NCBI GenBank assembly: GCA_963751105.1
Contig: CAVVTG010000002.1
Span: 992,001-1,056,000, forward strand
From: JACVRW01 sp963751105
Lineage (GTDB): Bacteria > Actinomycetota > Thermoleophilia > Solirubrobacterales > Thermoleophilaceae
DNA length: 64,000 nt
Reading direction: 5' to 3'
The number at the start of each line of letters is the position of its first letter. Within the stretch, counting starts at the first letter, position 1. Shown one piece after another: positions 34,504 through 42,828 of this stretch. The position numbers and the translations under genes are program-made. Under the pieces are notes generated by a model. The model made no database searches and was not told the DNA's origin. It was given only the letters and a program-made list of their open reading frames with translations.

Positions 34504-35871
34504 TCACCACCTGATCTCGTCGAACCCTGCCCTCAGCTTCGCCCCGTGCGCCGGATGCAGCTGCTCGACCCAGGCGATGCGGCCGAGCAGATGGGCCCGG
34601 AAGTCGGACACTCCGGCGCGGTTCTCGCCGTCGGGCCCGTTGCGGACGCTGTTGTGGACGATGGCCTTGAGGAGATCGAACTCGGCGCGCCTGACGTTGG
34701 TGCGCTCGTTGATCACCACGCCGCACAGACTCTGCCGGGTCGCGCCGCGCATGATCCGAGTCTTGCCGGGGTTCAGCCGGAAGCCTTCGGAGGCGGCGAT
34801 TTCGATGACTTTCTTCGTGATCCGCGGGGCGGAGGCGGCGAGCGAACGGTCGCCGGAGAACGCCAGGTCGTCGGCGTAGCGCGAGTAGCGCGCCCCGGCG
34901 GCGACGGCCAGTCCGTCCAGCCGCCGGTCGAGAGCGAAGGCGGCCAGGTTGGCCAGGGCGGGTGAGGCCGGCCCTCCCTGAGGGAGATGCGGTGTGGCGA
35001 GCCGCGAGCCGAGCCGCCAGTGCGCCCGAAGACCCGGCGCCCCCGAGGGCCGGGGCAGCGATGCCCACTGATCCGACGGCACGGTGTTGGTGCACAGCCC
35101 GGTGAGAGCGTGAGCAACCGCTTCCGCGTAGCCGGCGGTACGGAACATGCCGAAAACGCGGGCGGCCGCCACCGACGCGAAGAAATCCTCGAGGTCGAAG
35201 CGCAGGACAGTGGCCGACCCGGTGTGAAGCCCCGCGTGGCTGACAGCGGAGCGCCCGCCGACGAAGCCGTGCGCGGCGTCGTGGCTCGGGATGAGGTTCA
35301 AGATCTCGCGCAGGATCTGCCTCTGGCAGCGCTTGAGCCGCGACTTGGGCCGCTCGATCACCCGTGGCGGTCCGCCCGGGCGCTCGATCCAGCGATAGCG
35401 ATAGTTGCGCAGGCGCTCATCGGCCGCGCGCCGTTCGAGCCCGCGGACGTCGGCGAGCCACTCGAGCTGGCCGTCGCCCAGCTCCAACCAGGCCGCCAGA
35501 TCAGCCGGAGTGTCGAGCTCGGGCACCGACCAGCGGCGCCGCCCCATGCGCTCCTCGAACAGGAACCGCCGACGGACCCGCGGCCGGACGTCCGTGGGAG
35601 GCTCGCGCAGGCGGGCGATCTGAACGGTGAGAAAGCGCGCGAGCTCGCGCGGACGGTCGAGCGGAGGACGGTGATAGCTCGCCAGCACCTCCTCGGCGAG
35701 CCCCGGGACCCAGCGCGGCGCGGGCTCGACACATTCGCCGGCCCGGCGAACGAGGCCGCCGAGGGTCCAGTCGCCGCTCAGGAAGGCCGCCGCCAACGGG
35801 GCGGCGAGCTGGGTCTGGTCGCTCGGCTGGTACACGTGGGTCAGGGACGGCGACGGCCGGTCTCGACCCAT
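34504..35871 (-). CDS. Retron-like reverse transcriptase, standalone
   Basis: 455 aa from the ATG at 35871. The first 120 or so residues are an N-terminal region of unknown fold (FLSGDWTLGGLVRRAGE, ASYHRPPLDRPRELARFL). The RT domain follows: RVIERPKSRLKRCQRQIL (RT1), HGFVGGRSAVSHAG (retron region-X-like), LRFDLEDFFASV with the first catalytic Asp (D226), PQGGPASPALANL (RT4), SRYADDLAFSG with the YADD box (332-335), LNPGKTRIM and the region-Y-like LCGVVINERTNVR. No maturase or endonuclease domain is attached, which argues against a group II intron ORF. The open frame continues to 36048 (GTG), but that Arg/Pro-rich extension looks non-coding and is hairpin-rich. No effector gene lies beside it on the same strand. 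Confidence 0.85.
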   Translation of the reverse strand: MGRDRPSPSLTHVYQPSDQTQLAAPLAAAFLSGDWTLGGLVRRAGECVEPAPRWVPGLAEEVLASYHRPPLDRPRELARFLTVQIARLREPPTDVRPRVRRRFLFEERMGRRRWSVPELDTPADLAAWLELGDGQLEWLADVRGLERRAADERLRNYRYRWIERPGGPPRVIERPKSRLKRCQRQILREILNLIPSHDAAHGFVGGRSAVSHAGLHTGSATVLRFDLEDFFASVAAARVFGMFRTAGYAEAVAHALTGLCTNTVPSDQWASLPRPSGAPGLRAHWRLGSRLATPHLPQGGPASPALANLAAFALDRRLDGLAVAAGARYSRYADDLAFSGDRSLAASAPRITKKVIEIAASEGFRLNPGKTRIMRGATRQSLCGVVINERTNVRRAEFDLLKAIVHNSVRNGPDGENRAGVSDFRAHLLGRIAWVEQLHPAHGAKLRAGFDEIRW

Positions 35872-36000
35872 CCTGTCCTGCGTGCGCTTGCCGGCGCGAA
35901 GCTGCCGCGGGGCGCATGCGATGCATGCCTTGCTGAGCAAGGGTGCCCCGGGGTATCCCCGGAGAGGCCCGCGCACCCCGAGGGGTCGCGGATCCGGCTC
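35872..36000 (-). ncRNA. Hairpin-rich region 5' of the reverse transcriptase (candidate msr-msd-like RNA)
   Basis: Directly upstream of the RT start on its strand there are two consecutive stem-loops. One is 35928-35942 (CCTTGC-TGA-GCAAGG). The other is 35941-35978, where GGGTGC/GCACCC encloses CCGGGG-TAT-CCCCGG. A GCATGC-GAT-GCATGC duplication (35914-35928) sits between them and the RT start. Retron RTs are normally preceded by a structured non-coding RNA, so this is the place to look; in G+C-rich DNA such stems may be chance. Confidence 0.3.
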
Positions 36001-36050
36001 GAGCGCCGGCCGTCGCGGTTTCCATGACCGGACGGCACTATGACGCACGC

Positions 36051-36070
36051 CGCCGGCCTGCCGGCCGGCG
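36051..36070 (+). repeat. 8-bp perfect inverted repeat
   Basis: CGCCGGCC-TGCC-GGCCGGCG, located directly before the -10 of the DMT exporter gene and between it and the divergent RT gene. Possible operator or hairpin; no further evidence. Confidence 0.35.
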
Positions 36071-36071
36071 C

Positions 36072-36077
36072 TAACGT
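36072..36077 (+). promoter_or_regulatory. -10-like TAACGT for the DMT exporter
   Basis: TAACGT ends 8 nt before the GTG at 36086. Confidence 0.4.
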
Positions 36078-36085
36078 CGACCGGT

Positions 36086-37036
36086 GTGAGCCGCGCCGCC
36101 CTCGTATCCCTCTACGCGCTGCTCGTCCTGATTTGGTCGAGCACCTGGGTGGCGATCAAGTTCGGGCTGGAGGACAGCCCGGCGCTGCTCGGGGCGGGAC
36201 TGCGCTTCGTGCTCGCCGGGGCGGTGCTGCTGGCCTTCGCCACGCTGCAGAAGCGTTCGCTGCGCACCGACTGGCGGCTCGTGGCGGTGCTCGCGGCCAT
36301 GCCCTTCGCCCTCGCCTACGGCCTTGTCTACTGGGGCGAGCAGTACATCCCGTCGGGCCTCGCCGCGGTGCTGTTCGGGGTGCTGCCGCTGTACACCGGG
36401 ATCCTGGCCGGCCTCTTCCTGCCCGAGGAGCCGCTGCGGGCGCGTCTGGTGGTGGGCGTGCTGATCGCCATCGGCGGGCTCGCGCTGGGGTTCGCCGAGA
36501 GCCTGAACCTGGGCGACGAGGAGCTTGCGCTGGCGGGCGCCGCCGCGCTGGCGCTGGCTCCACTGGGCGCCGCGGTGGGCAACGTGGCCCAGAAGCTGCG
36601 CGCCCGGGAGCTCGACGCCGTGACGCTCAACGGCTGGGCGATGCTGGCCGGCGGCGCCCTGCTGCTTGCGGTCTCGGCCGTGGGGGAGGATTGGGGAGAG
36701 CTGCGGTTCACGGCCGAGTCGATCGGATCGATCGCCTATCTCGCGCTGATCGGCTCGGCGGTCGCGTTCGTCGGGCTGACCGTTCTCCTGCGTCAGCTCA
36801 CGGCCCAGTCGATGTCGTTCCTGGCCATGCTGCTGCCGTTCGGGGCGCTCCTGTTCGGAGCGGCTCTCTACGACGAGGCTCTCACCTGGCGGGCTCTGGC
36901 CGGAGCGCTGCTTGTGGCGATCGGGCTGCTGATCGCTCAGGGCCGCAGCGCCCCGACATCGGAGGCGCCCGCTCCGCCGCGGCCTCGAGTGCAGCCCCCG
37001 CTGCGAGAGGCCGAGGAAGCCCTCCGGAGTCGCTAG
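36086..37036 (+). CDS. EamA/DMT-family transporter
   Basis: 316 aa with ten predicted helices in two EamA repeats (LLVLIWSSTWVAIKFGLE at the start of the first; SMSFLAMLLPFGALLFGAAL in the second). Such transporters export amino acids or small metabolites. Substrate unknown. GTG start at 36086 with a leaderless-type -10. The last 35 residues are a Pro/Arg-rich cytoplasmic tail. Confidence 0.88.
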   Translation: MSRAALVSLYALLVLIWSSTWVAIKFGLEDSPALLGAGLRFVLAGAVLLAFATLQKRSLRTDWRLVAVLAAMPFALAYGLVYWGEQYIPSGLAAVLFGVLPLYTGILAGLFLPEEPLRARLVVGVLIAIGGLALGFAESLNLGDEELALAGAAALALAPLGAAVGNVAQKLRARELDAVTLNGWAMLAGGALLLAVSAVGEDWGELRFTAESIGSIAYLALIGSAVAFVGLTVLLRQLTAQSMSFLAMLLPFGALLFGAALYDEALTWRALAGALLVAIGLLIAQGRSAPTSEAPAPPRPRVQPPLREAEEALRSR

Positions 37037-37039
37037 ACT
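37034..37039 (+). promoter_or_regulatory. -10-like TAGACT for rplU-rpmA
   Basis: TAGACT overlaps the end of the DMT gene and lies 43 nt before the rplU ATG, giving a leader of about 35 nt; no clear Shine-Dalgarno is seen in it. Confidence 0.4.
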
Positions 37040-37082
37040 CGCCTGTCGGCGTCCACCCCGAAGTGGCCGCCATTTTATTGCC

Positions 37083-37439
37083 ATGAGCTACGCAGTCGTC
37101 AGAGTGGGCGGTAAGCAGTACCGCGTCGAGGAGGGCCAGTCGATCGTCGTCGACCGGCTCCGAGCCGACGAGGGCGAAAAGGTCGACCTCGAGCCACTGC
37201 TGTTCGCCGACGGCGACAAGTCGGTGCTCGGCGGCGACGAGCTGACCAAGGTGAAGGTCCAGGCCACGGTCACCGCACACGAGCGCGGCAAGAAGATCCA
37301 CGGACTCAAGTTCAAGCCCAAGCGCGGGTACAAGCGCCGCTACGGCGCCCGAGCGGACCTGACCCGCCTGGAGATCAGCTCGATCAAGCGCGGCGGCCGG
37401 GCCAAGGCCAAGGCCAAGGAGGACGACGATGGCTCATAA
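37083..37439 (+). CDS. rplU: 50S ribosomal protein L21
   Basis: 118 aa. Family start YAVVRVGGKQYRVEEGQ and the rRNA-binding IHGLKFKPKRGYKRRYG are present, followed by a charged tail. ATG at 37083. The 3' end overlaps the rpmA start by 11 nt, so the two are translated together. Confidence 0.97.
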   Translation: MSYAVVRVGGKQYRVEEGQSIVVDRLRADEGEKVDLEPLLFADGDKSVLGGDELTKVKVQATVTAHERGKKIHGLKFKPKRGYKRRYGARADLTRLEISSIKRGGRAKAKAKEDDDGS

Positions 37440-37683
37440 GAAGGGACTCGGCTCCAGCCGAAACGGGCGTGACTCGAACGCCAAGCGCCTTGGGGTAAAG
37501 GTGTTCGCCGGCCAGGAGGTCAGCGGCGGCGAGATCATCGTCCGCCAGCGCGGCACCCGCTTCACGCCGGGCGAGGGCGTGGGCCTCGGACGCGACCACA
37601 CCATCTTCGCCAAGCGGCCGGGAACCGTGCAGTTCGCCGAGGGCCGCCGGGGTCGCGTGATCTCGGTCGAGCCCGCCGAGTAA
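37429..37683 (+). CDS. rpmA: 50S ribosomal protein L27
   Basis: 84 aa. MAHKKGLGSSRNGRDSNAKR is the L27 N-terminus that reaches the peptidyl-transferase centre; it begins directly with the mature sequence, without the cleavable extension found in Firmicutes. Overlaps rplU by 11 nt. Confidence 0.97.
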   Translation: MAHKKGLGSSRNGRDSNAKRLGVKVFAGQEVSGGEIIVRQRGTRFTPGEGVGLGRDHTIFAKRPGTVQFAEGRRGRVISVEPAE

Positions 37684-37705
37684 GCCCGCCGCTCCGCCGC
37701 ACGGA

Positions 37706-37711
37706 TAGCCT
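37706..37711 (+). promoter_or_regulatory. -10-like TAGCCT pointing to a CTG start
   Basis: TAGCCT ends 7 nt before CTG 37719, the same spacing as at ATG/GTG starts of other leaderless genes in this window. Confidence 0.45.
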
Positions 37712-37718
37712 CAGCTCT

Positions 37719-38636
37719 CTGACCTATTCGATCGTCGCCCGTGACCCGTCGAGCGGGGAGTTCGGCGTGGCCGTCCAGTCCCACTTCTTCGGCGTGGGCT
37801 CGCTCGTCACCTGGGCCGGCCCCGGCGTGGGCGCGGTGGCCACCCAGTCGATGGTGGAGCCGGCCTACGGCCCGCGGGCCCTGGAGCTGATGGGCCGCGG
37901 TATGAGCGCTCCCCAGGCGCTCACCGAGCTGCTGTCCGCCGACGCCCTGGAGGAGGCCCGCCAGGTGGCCGTGATCGACAGGGCGGGCCGGGTGGCGGTG
38001 CACACAGGCCCGGGCTGTATCCCGCACGCCGGCCACGCTGTGGGCGACCAGGTGAGCGCCCAGGCCAACATCATGGCCCGCGACGCGGTGCCGGGGGCGA
38101 TGCTCGCGGCCTACGCGGCCGCCGGGGGAGGGCTTCCCACGAGGTTGTTGGCCGCCCTGGACGCCGCCGAGGCCGAGGGCGGCGATCTGCGCGGGCGCCA
38201 GTCAGCGGCGCTGATGGTGGCCGCCGGCACGGCGACCGGTCAGCCGGGGGCGGACACGCTCTTCGATCTGCGTGTGGAGGACCATCCCGAGCCGCTGTCC
38301 GAGCTTCGACGGCTGGTGGAGCTCCGGCAGGCCTACTCGCATGTGGACGCCGGGGACCAGCTCGCGGCTCAGGGCGACACCGCCGGGGCGCTCCACGAAT
38401 ACGCCGCTGCCCACCGCGCGCAGCCGGACAACGCCGAGTTCGCGTTCTGGCACGGCGTGGCGCTCGCCGCGGAGGGCCAGGAGGCCCAGGGAGCCCCGCT
38501 CGTGCGCGCGGCCGTCCACGCTCACCGCGGCTGGGCCGAGTTGCTCGAACGGCTGCCCGCCGCCGGGCTGTTCCCGGACGATGCTCCACTGATTGCCCGC
38601 CTGGTCGGCACGCGGGCCGAGTCGGTCCCGGAGTAG
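37719..38636 (+). CDS. DUF1028-family Ntn-hydrolase-like protein, probable CTG start
   Basis: 305 aa. The DUF1028 N-terminus TYSIVARDPSSGEFGVAVQS is coded upstream of the first ATG/GTG/TTG (GTG 37767), so a later start would cut off the conserved first strand and putative nucleophile region. CTG 37719 begins it exactly and is placed 7 nt after a -10-like TAGCCT. Further motifs: GAVATQSMVEPAYGPRALEL and ISAQAN-like VSAQANIMARDAVPGAM. The C-terminal 110 residues are TPR-like (HVDAGDQLAAQGDTAGALHE). Biochemical role unknown. Lies between rpmA and obgE. Confidence 0.8.
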   Translation: MTYSIVARDPSSGEFGVAVQSHFFGVGSLVTWAGPGVGAVATQSMVEPAYGPRALELMGRGMSAPQALTELLSADALEEARQVAVIDRAGRVAVHTGPGCIPHAGHAVGDQVSAQANIMARDAVPGAMLAAYAAAGGGLPTRLLAALDAAEAEGGDLRGRQSAALMVAAGTATGQPGADTLFDLRVEDHPEPLSELRRLVELRQAYSHVDAGDQLAAQGDTAGALHEYAAAHRAQPDNAEFAFWHGVALAAEGQEAQGAPLVRAAVHAHRGWAELLERLPAAGLFPDDAPLIARLVGTRAESVPE

Positions 38637-38638
38637 CC

Positions 38639-39940
38639 GTGTTCCACGACCGGGCGGTGATCGAGGTCCGAGCCGGAGGGGGCGGAAACGGAGTGGTGTC
38701 CTTCCGGCGTGAGGCGCACGTGCCCAAGGGCGGCCCCGATGGTGGTGACGGCGGGCGGGGAGGCGACGTGGTGATCGTCTGTGACAACTCGCTTCGCGAT
38801 CTGTCCTCGTTTCGCCGCGGAGCCCACTTCAAGGCGCCGCGCGGCGGCCACGGGCAGGGGGCGAACAAGCACGGCGCCACCCCGGAGCCGCTCGAGGTGC
38901 GCGTGCCGCCGGGCACCGTGGTGCTGGACCAAGCTAAGGGCGACCGCTGGGATCTCCTGGCGGCCGGCCAGCGCGTCGCGGTGGCCCGCGGCGGACCCGG
39001 GGGACGCGGCAACCGCCAGTTCGCGACCTCCACGCGTCAGACACCGCGCTTCGCCGAGCGAGGGCTGCCGGGGGAGGAGCGCCGGCTCGAGCTGCAGCTG
39101 CGGCTGCTCGCCGACGCCGGCCTCGTCGGTCTGCCCAACGCGGGCAAGTCCTCGCTCCTGGCTCGTCTCACCCGCGCTCAGCCCAAGGTGGCCGGGTATC
39201 CCTTCACCACGCTGGAGCCCGTGCTGGGCACGCTGGAGCGCGACGACCGGCAGCTGGTGATCGCCGACATCCCCGGCCTGATCGAGGGCGCTAGCTCGGG
39301 CGCCGGGCTGGGACACGAGTTCCTGGCCCACGTGGAGCGCTGCCGCGTGCTGGTGCACGTCCTCGACCTGGCTCCGCTGGACGGCTCGGACCCGTCCGCC
39401 AACTTCGCGACGGTGGAGGCCGAGCTGCGCGAGCACGGGCAGGGACTGGCCGGCCTGCCGCGTCTGCTCGCGCTGTCGAAGGCCGACCTCGTCTCGCCGG
39501 AGGAGGCTCAGCGCGCAGCCGAGGAATGGACGGGTCGGCTCGACATCGGCGTGCTCGACGTGATCGTCACCTCGGCGGCCACCGGGGAGGGGCTGGCCGA
39601 GCTGGCGACGGCGATCTTCCGTCACGTGCCCGTCGACGAGGACGAGGAACCCGAGGAGCGGGCCACGCCGGCCACCCACAGGGTCTACCGGCCCGGACGC
39701 GCGGACGCCTTCGCGATCAACCGCACCCCGAGCGGCGCCTACCGCATAGAGGGAGAGCGCGTGGAGCGGCTGATCGCCCGCCACGACACGGACAACGACG
39801 AGGCGCTGCGCTACATCGAGGAGCGCCTGCGGGCCCTGGGCGTGATCAAGGCCCTCGAGTCAGCGGGCTTCGAGCCGGGCGACGACGTGGAGATCGCCGG
39901 CGTGGTGTTCGAGCTCGACCCCGGCGCTCCGCACGGCTGA
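38639..39940 (+). CDS. obgE: GTPase ObgE/CgtA
   Basis: 433 aa. The glycine-rich Obg fold (residues about 1-155) contains VRAGGGGNGVVSFRREAHVPKGG-type signatures. In the G domain, G1 is GLPNAGKSS, G3 is DIPGL and G4 is SKAD. The C-terminal OCT domain ends EIAGVVFELDP. It acts in late 50S assembly and stress control. GTG start at 38639, directly after the DUF1028 stop. Confidence 0.96.
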   Translation: MFHDRAVIEVRAGGGGNGVVSFRREAHVPKGGPDGGDGGRGGDVVIVCDNSLRDLSSFRRGAHFKAPRGGHGQGANKHGATPEPLEVRVPPGTVVLDQAKGDRWDLLAAGQRVAVARGGPGGRGNRQFATSTRQTPRFAERGLPGEERRLELQLRLLADAGLVGLPNAGKSSLLARLTRAQPKVAGYPFTTLEPVLGTLERDDRQLVIADIPGLIEGASSGAGLGHEFLAHVERCRVLVHVLDLAPLDGSDPSANFATVEAELREHGQGLAGLPRLLALSKADLVSPEEAQRAAEEWTGRLDIGVLDVIVTSAATGEGLAELATAIFRHVPVDEDEEPEERATPATHRVYRPGRADAFAINRTPSGAYRIEGERVERLIARHDTDNDEALRYIEERLRALGVIKALESAGFEPGDDVEIAGVVFELDPGAPHG

Positions 39941-40344
39941 TGGTGAGCCCACGCGCCGTTCGGGTGTTCCTGCTCTGCCTGGTGTGCGCGCTCGGCGCCT
40001 GCGGCGGCGGCGACGAGGAGGACATCGAGCAGACGCTGCGTGACTTCGTGGCTGCCACCAACGAGCAGGATGCCGACGCCTTCTGTGGGGAGATCGTGAC
40101 CCAGGAGTTCCTCGAGCAGACCACTGGGTCGACCGGCGACAAGGCTCAGGACGAGTGCCGGCGCCAGATGAGGGCCGTCCGCGGGCTCAACGTGAGGTTC
40201 GTCCGGGTTCGCAGCACCACGATCGACGGCGACCGGGCGACGGTCACGGCGGTGCTCAGGACGGAGGGACGGCCCACGCCGCGCGGGTATCGGCTGGAGA
40301 AGCAGGACGGCGACTGGAAGCTGTCGGGCAGCATCGGCGACTGA
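39940..40344 (+). CDS. Small lipoprotein, NTF2-like
   Basis: 134 aa. A lipoprotein signal (VFLLCLVCALGACGGG; lipobox Cys about residue 19) is followed by an alpha+beta domain resembling NTF2-like/DUF4878 proteins (TLRDFVAATNEQDADAFCGEI, YRLEKQDGDWKLSG). The ATG shares one base with the obgE stop. Role unknown; anchored on the outer face of the membrane. Confidence 0.75.
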   Translation: MVSPRAVRVFLLCLVCALGACGGGDEEDIEQTLRDFVAATNEQDADAFCGEIVTQEFLEQTTGSTGDKAQDECRRQMRAVRGLNVRFVRVRSTTIDGDRATVTAVLRTEGRPTPRGYRLEKQDGDWKLSGSIGD

Positions 40345-40351
40345 CCCGGCC

Positions 40352-40357
40352 TAACCT
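40352..40357 (+). promoter_or_regulatory. -10-like TAACCT for proB
   Basis: TAACCT ends 8 nt before the ATG at 40366. Confidence 0.4.
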
Positions 40358-40365
40358 CTCGGGCC

Positions 40366-41457
40366 ATGGCGACGGTGGTGGTGAAGCTCGGCTCGAGCAT
40401 CGTGGCGGACGAGGCCGGCGAGGTCCGGGCGGACGTGCTCAGCTCGGTGTGCGACCAGGTGGCCGACCGCTACCGCTCAGGGGTCGACACGGTGGTGGTC
40501 ACCTCCGGCGCCATCGCCCGCGGGATGAGGTTGATGGAGCTGCCGATGCGGCCCACCGGGATGCAGGAGCTGCAGGCGGCGTCGGCCGTGGGCCAGGGGA
40601 AGCTGTACCGCCATTACGACGAGCTGCTCCAGGAGCGCGGAGTGCCGTCCGCCCAGGTGCTGCTCACCTTCTTCGACATGTCCGCGCGGACTCACTACCT
40701 CAACGCCCGGCACACCCTGCGCACGCTGCTCCGGTGGAGGGTGGTGCCGGTGATCAACGAGAACGACACCACCACCACCGACGAGATCTCGTTCGGCGAC
40801 AACGACTTCCTCGCCGCGCAGGTGGCCATCCTGCTCGGCGCCGACCTGCTCGTCCTCCTCACCGACACCGGCGGCCTGCACACCGCCGATCCGCGCCACC
40901 ACGCCGACGCGCGGCTGATCGCGGACGTGACCAACCTGCAGGAGCTGGAGGGCTACGAGATCGGGCTGTCCAGCTCTCCGCTCGGCTCGGGCGGCATGCG
41001 CTCGAAGGTCGTGGCCGCGGAGATGGCCACGGCGGCGGGAATCCCGGTGACGATCACGAGCGGCGTGGATCCAGGCTCGGTGGCGGCGGCGCTCGAGGGC
41101 CGGCCCGGCGGCACCCGCTTCCATCCCCAGGAGGGGCGCGTGTCGAGCTTCAAGCTCTGGCTCAAGTACGCGAAGCCCACCCAGGGACGGCTGGTGGTGG
41201 ACGAGGGAGCCGAGAACGCGCTGCGCGAGCGGGGCACGAGCCTCCTACCCGTGGGCGTGGTCGAGGTGGAGGGTGAGTTCGAGGCGGGGGACGCCGTGGA
41301 GGTCCGCTGCAACGGCCGCGCCGTGGGCAAGGGGATAGTCGGCTACTCCGCCGGTGAGCTTCGCCGGATCAAGGGCCTGAAGACCGACGCCGTCCGGGAG
41401 CTGCTCCCCAGGGCGACCGAGGAGGCCGTGCACAGGGACTACTTCGTCCTGGAGTAA
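40366..41457 (+). CDS. proB: Glutamate 5-kinase with PUA domain
   Basis: 363 aa. It phosphorylates glutamate, the first step of proline synthesis. The amino-acid-kinase domain shows VVKLGSSIVADE, TSGAIARGM, INENDTTTTDEI and FGDNDFLAAQVA. The C-terminal PUA domain runs from about residue 275 (GRLVVDEGAENALRERGTSL). Together with proA, 1.4 kb downstream beyond a MATE gene, it supplies pyrroline-5-carboxylate. Confidence 0.96.
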   Translation: MATVVVKLGSSIVADEAGEVRADVLSSVCDQVADRYRSGVDTVVVTSGAIARGMRLMELPMRPTGMQELQAASAVGQGKLYRHYDELLQERGVPSAQVLLTFFDMSARTHYLNARHTLRTLLRWRVVPVINENDTTTTDEISFGDNDFLAAQVAILLGADLLVLLTDTGGLHTADPRHHADARLIADVTNLQELEGYEIGLSSSPLGSGGMRSKVVAAEMATAAGIPVTITSGVDPGSVAAALEGRPGGTRFHPQEGRVSSFKLWLKYAKPTQGRLVVDEGAENALRERGTSLLPVGVVEVEGEFEAGDAVEVRCNGRAVGKGIVGYSAGELRRIKGLKTDAVRELLPRATEEAVHRDYFVLE

Positions 41458-41479
41458 GGGCCCTGCTTGACTCGCCGGG

Positions 41480-42805
41480 GTGCGCGTGCGCCTGCGCTCT
41501 CCCTACGACCGCGAGATCTTCGGCCTCGCCCTGCCCGCCCTCGGCGCCCTGGCGGCCGAGCCGCTCTACCTGCTTGTCGACACCGCCATGGTCGGTCACC
41601 TGGGCACGCAGGAGCTGGCCGCCCTCGCCATCGCCGCCACCCTGCTCACCGGCGCCTTCACGCTGTTCAACTTCCTCACCTACGGGACCACGGCGCAGGT
41701 GGCGCGCTTTCACGGAGCGGGGCAGGAGCTCGTGGCGGGGCGCCTGGCCGCCCAGGCGCTGTGGCTCTCCTCCGGTCTGGGCCTGATCCTCACGGTGCTG
41801 TTGGCCGCGGGGGCAGCGCCGCTGGTGGACCTCATGGGGGCCGAGGGTCGCACCCGCGAGCTGGCCATCGAGTACCTGCGCATCGGCGCGCTGGGACTCC
41901 CCTTCGCCCTGATTGCCCTGGCGGGTCAGGGCTTCCTGCGCGGAGTGTCCGACCTGCGCACGCCGCTCGTGATCGTGGTGGTGGCCAACGCGGTCAACGT
42001 GATCCTGAACGTCGTCTTCATCTACGGGCTCGACTGGGGCCTGGCGGGCTCGGCCGCGGCGACGGTGGTGGCGCAGGCGGGCATGGGCGCCGCCTTCGTT
42101 CGGGCGCTGTTGCGCGCTCCCGCCGACACACGGCGCCCGTCCTTCGAGCAGATGCGCCCGCTGGGGCGCATCGGCGGCGAGATCTTCGTGCGCACCGCGG
42201 CTCTCTACGGCTCCTTCCTGGTCGCGGGCGCGGTGCTCGCGCGCGTCGGGGAGGACTCGCTCGGCGCCCACCAGATCGCCTTCCAGCTGTTCGTGTTCCT
42301 GGCGCTCGTGCTGGACTCGATCGCGATCGCGGGGCAGGTGATCGTGGGCCGCACGCTCGGGGCGGGGGACGCCGAGGGCGCCCATAGCTCGGCGCGGCGG
42401 ATGATCGAGTGGGGCGTGGCCGCCGGTGCGCTGTTCGGGCTCGTGATGATCGCACTGGTCGACGTTCTGCCGCGCGCGTTCACGAGTGACCCCGCGGTGA
42501 TCGAGCGAGCACAGGAGATCTGGTTCCTGTTCGCGCTCATGCAGCCGGCCAACGGGGCCGTGTTCGCGCTGGACGGGATCCTCATCGGGGCAGGGGACAC
42601 CCGTTTCCTGATGTGGGGAATGCTGGTGGCGTCGCTGGGCGTGTTCATGCCCATCACGCTGGCTTCGCTCGCCTTCGACCTCGGCATCGTCGGGGTCTGG
42701 TGCGGGCTGGTGGCCCTCATCGCCACCCGGCTCGCCCTGTGCGCGTGGCGCTTCTCCGGGCGGCGCTGGGCGGTCATCGGGCCGGAGCGCCGGGCGGCGG
42801 CCTGA
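41480..42805 (+). CDS. MATE-family multidrug/sodium antiporter
   Basis: 441 aa with twelve predicted helices in two halves. Signatures are LALPALGALAAEPLYLLVDTAMVGHLG and the second-half VLDSIAIAGQVIVGRTLGAGD. It resembles the DinF-like branch. GTG start at 41480. Placed between proB and proA, which suggests insertion into the proline operon rather than a shared pathway. Confidence 0.92.
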   Translation: MRVRLRSPYDREIFGLALPALGALAAEPLYLLVDTAMVGHLGTQELAALAIAATLLTGAFTLFNFLTYGTTAQVARFHGAGQELVAGRLAAQALWLSSGLGLILTVLLAAGAAPLVDLMGAEGRTRELAIEYLRIGALGLPFALIALAGQGFLRGVSDLRTPLVIVVVANAVNVILNVVFIYGLDWGLAGSAAATVVAQAGMGAAFVRALLRAPADTRRPSFEQMRPLGRIGGEIFVRTAALYGSFLVAGAVLARVGEDSLGAHQIAFQLFVFLALVLDSIAIAGQVIVGRTLGAGDAEGAHSSARRMIEWGVAAGALFGLVMIALVDVLPRAFTSDPAVIERAQEIWFLFALMQPANGAVFALDGILIGAGDTRFLMWGMLVASLGVFMPITLASLAFDLGIVGVWCGLVALIATRLALCAWRFSGRRWAVIGPERRAAA

Positions 42806-42815
42806 GAGCGCTCGA

Positions 42816-42821
42816 TACCCT
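42816..42821 (+). promoter_or_regulatory. -10-like TACCCT for proA
   Basis: TACCCT ends 7 nt before the ATG at 42829. Confidence 0.4.
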
Positions 42822-42828
42822 TGCCGCA

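Noticed and set aside
34504..36048. Group II intron or DGR interpretation of the reverse transcriptase
   Set aside because: No maturase/En domain, no intron-like flanks, and no variable-repeat/template-repeat pair or accessory Avd gene was seen nearby.
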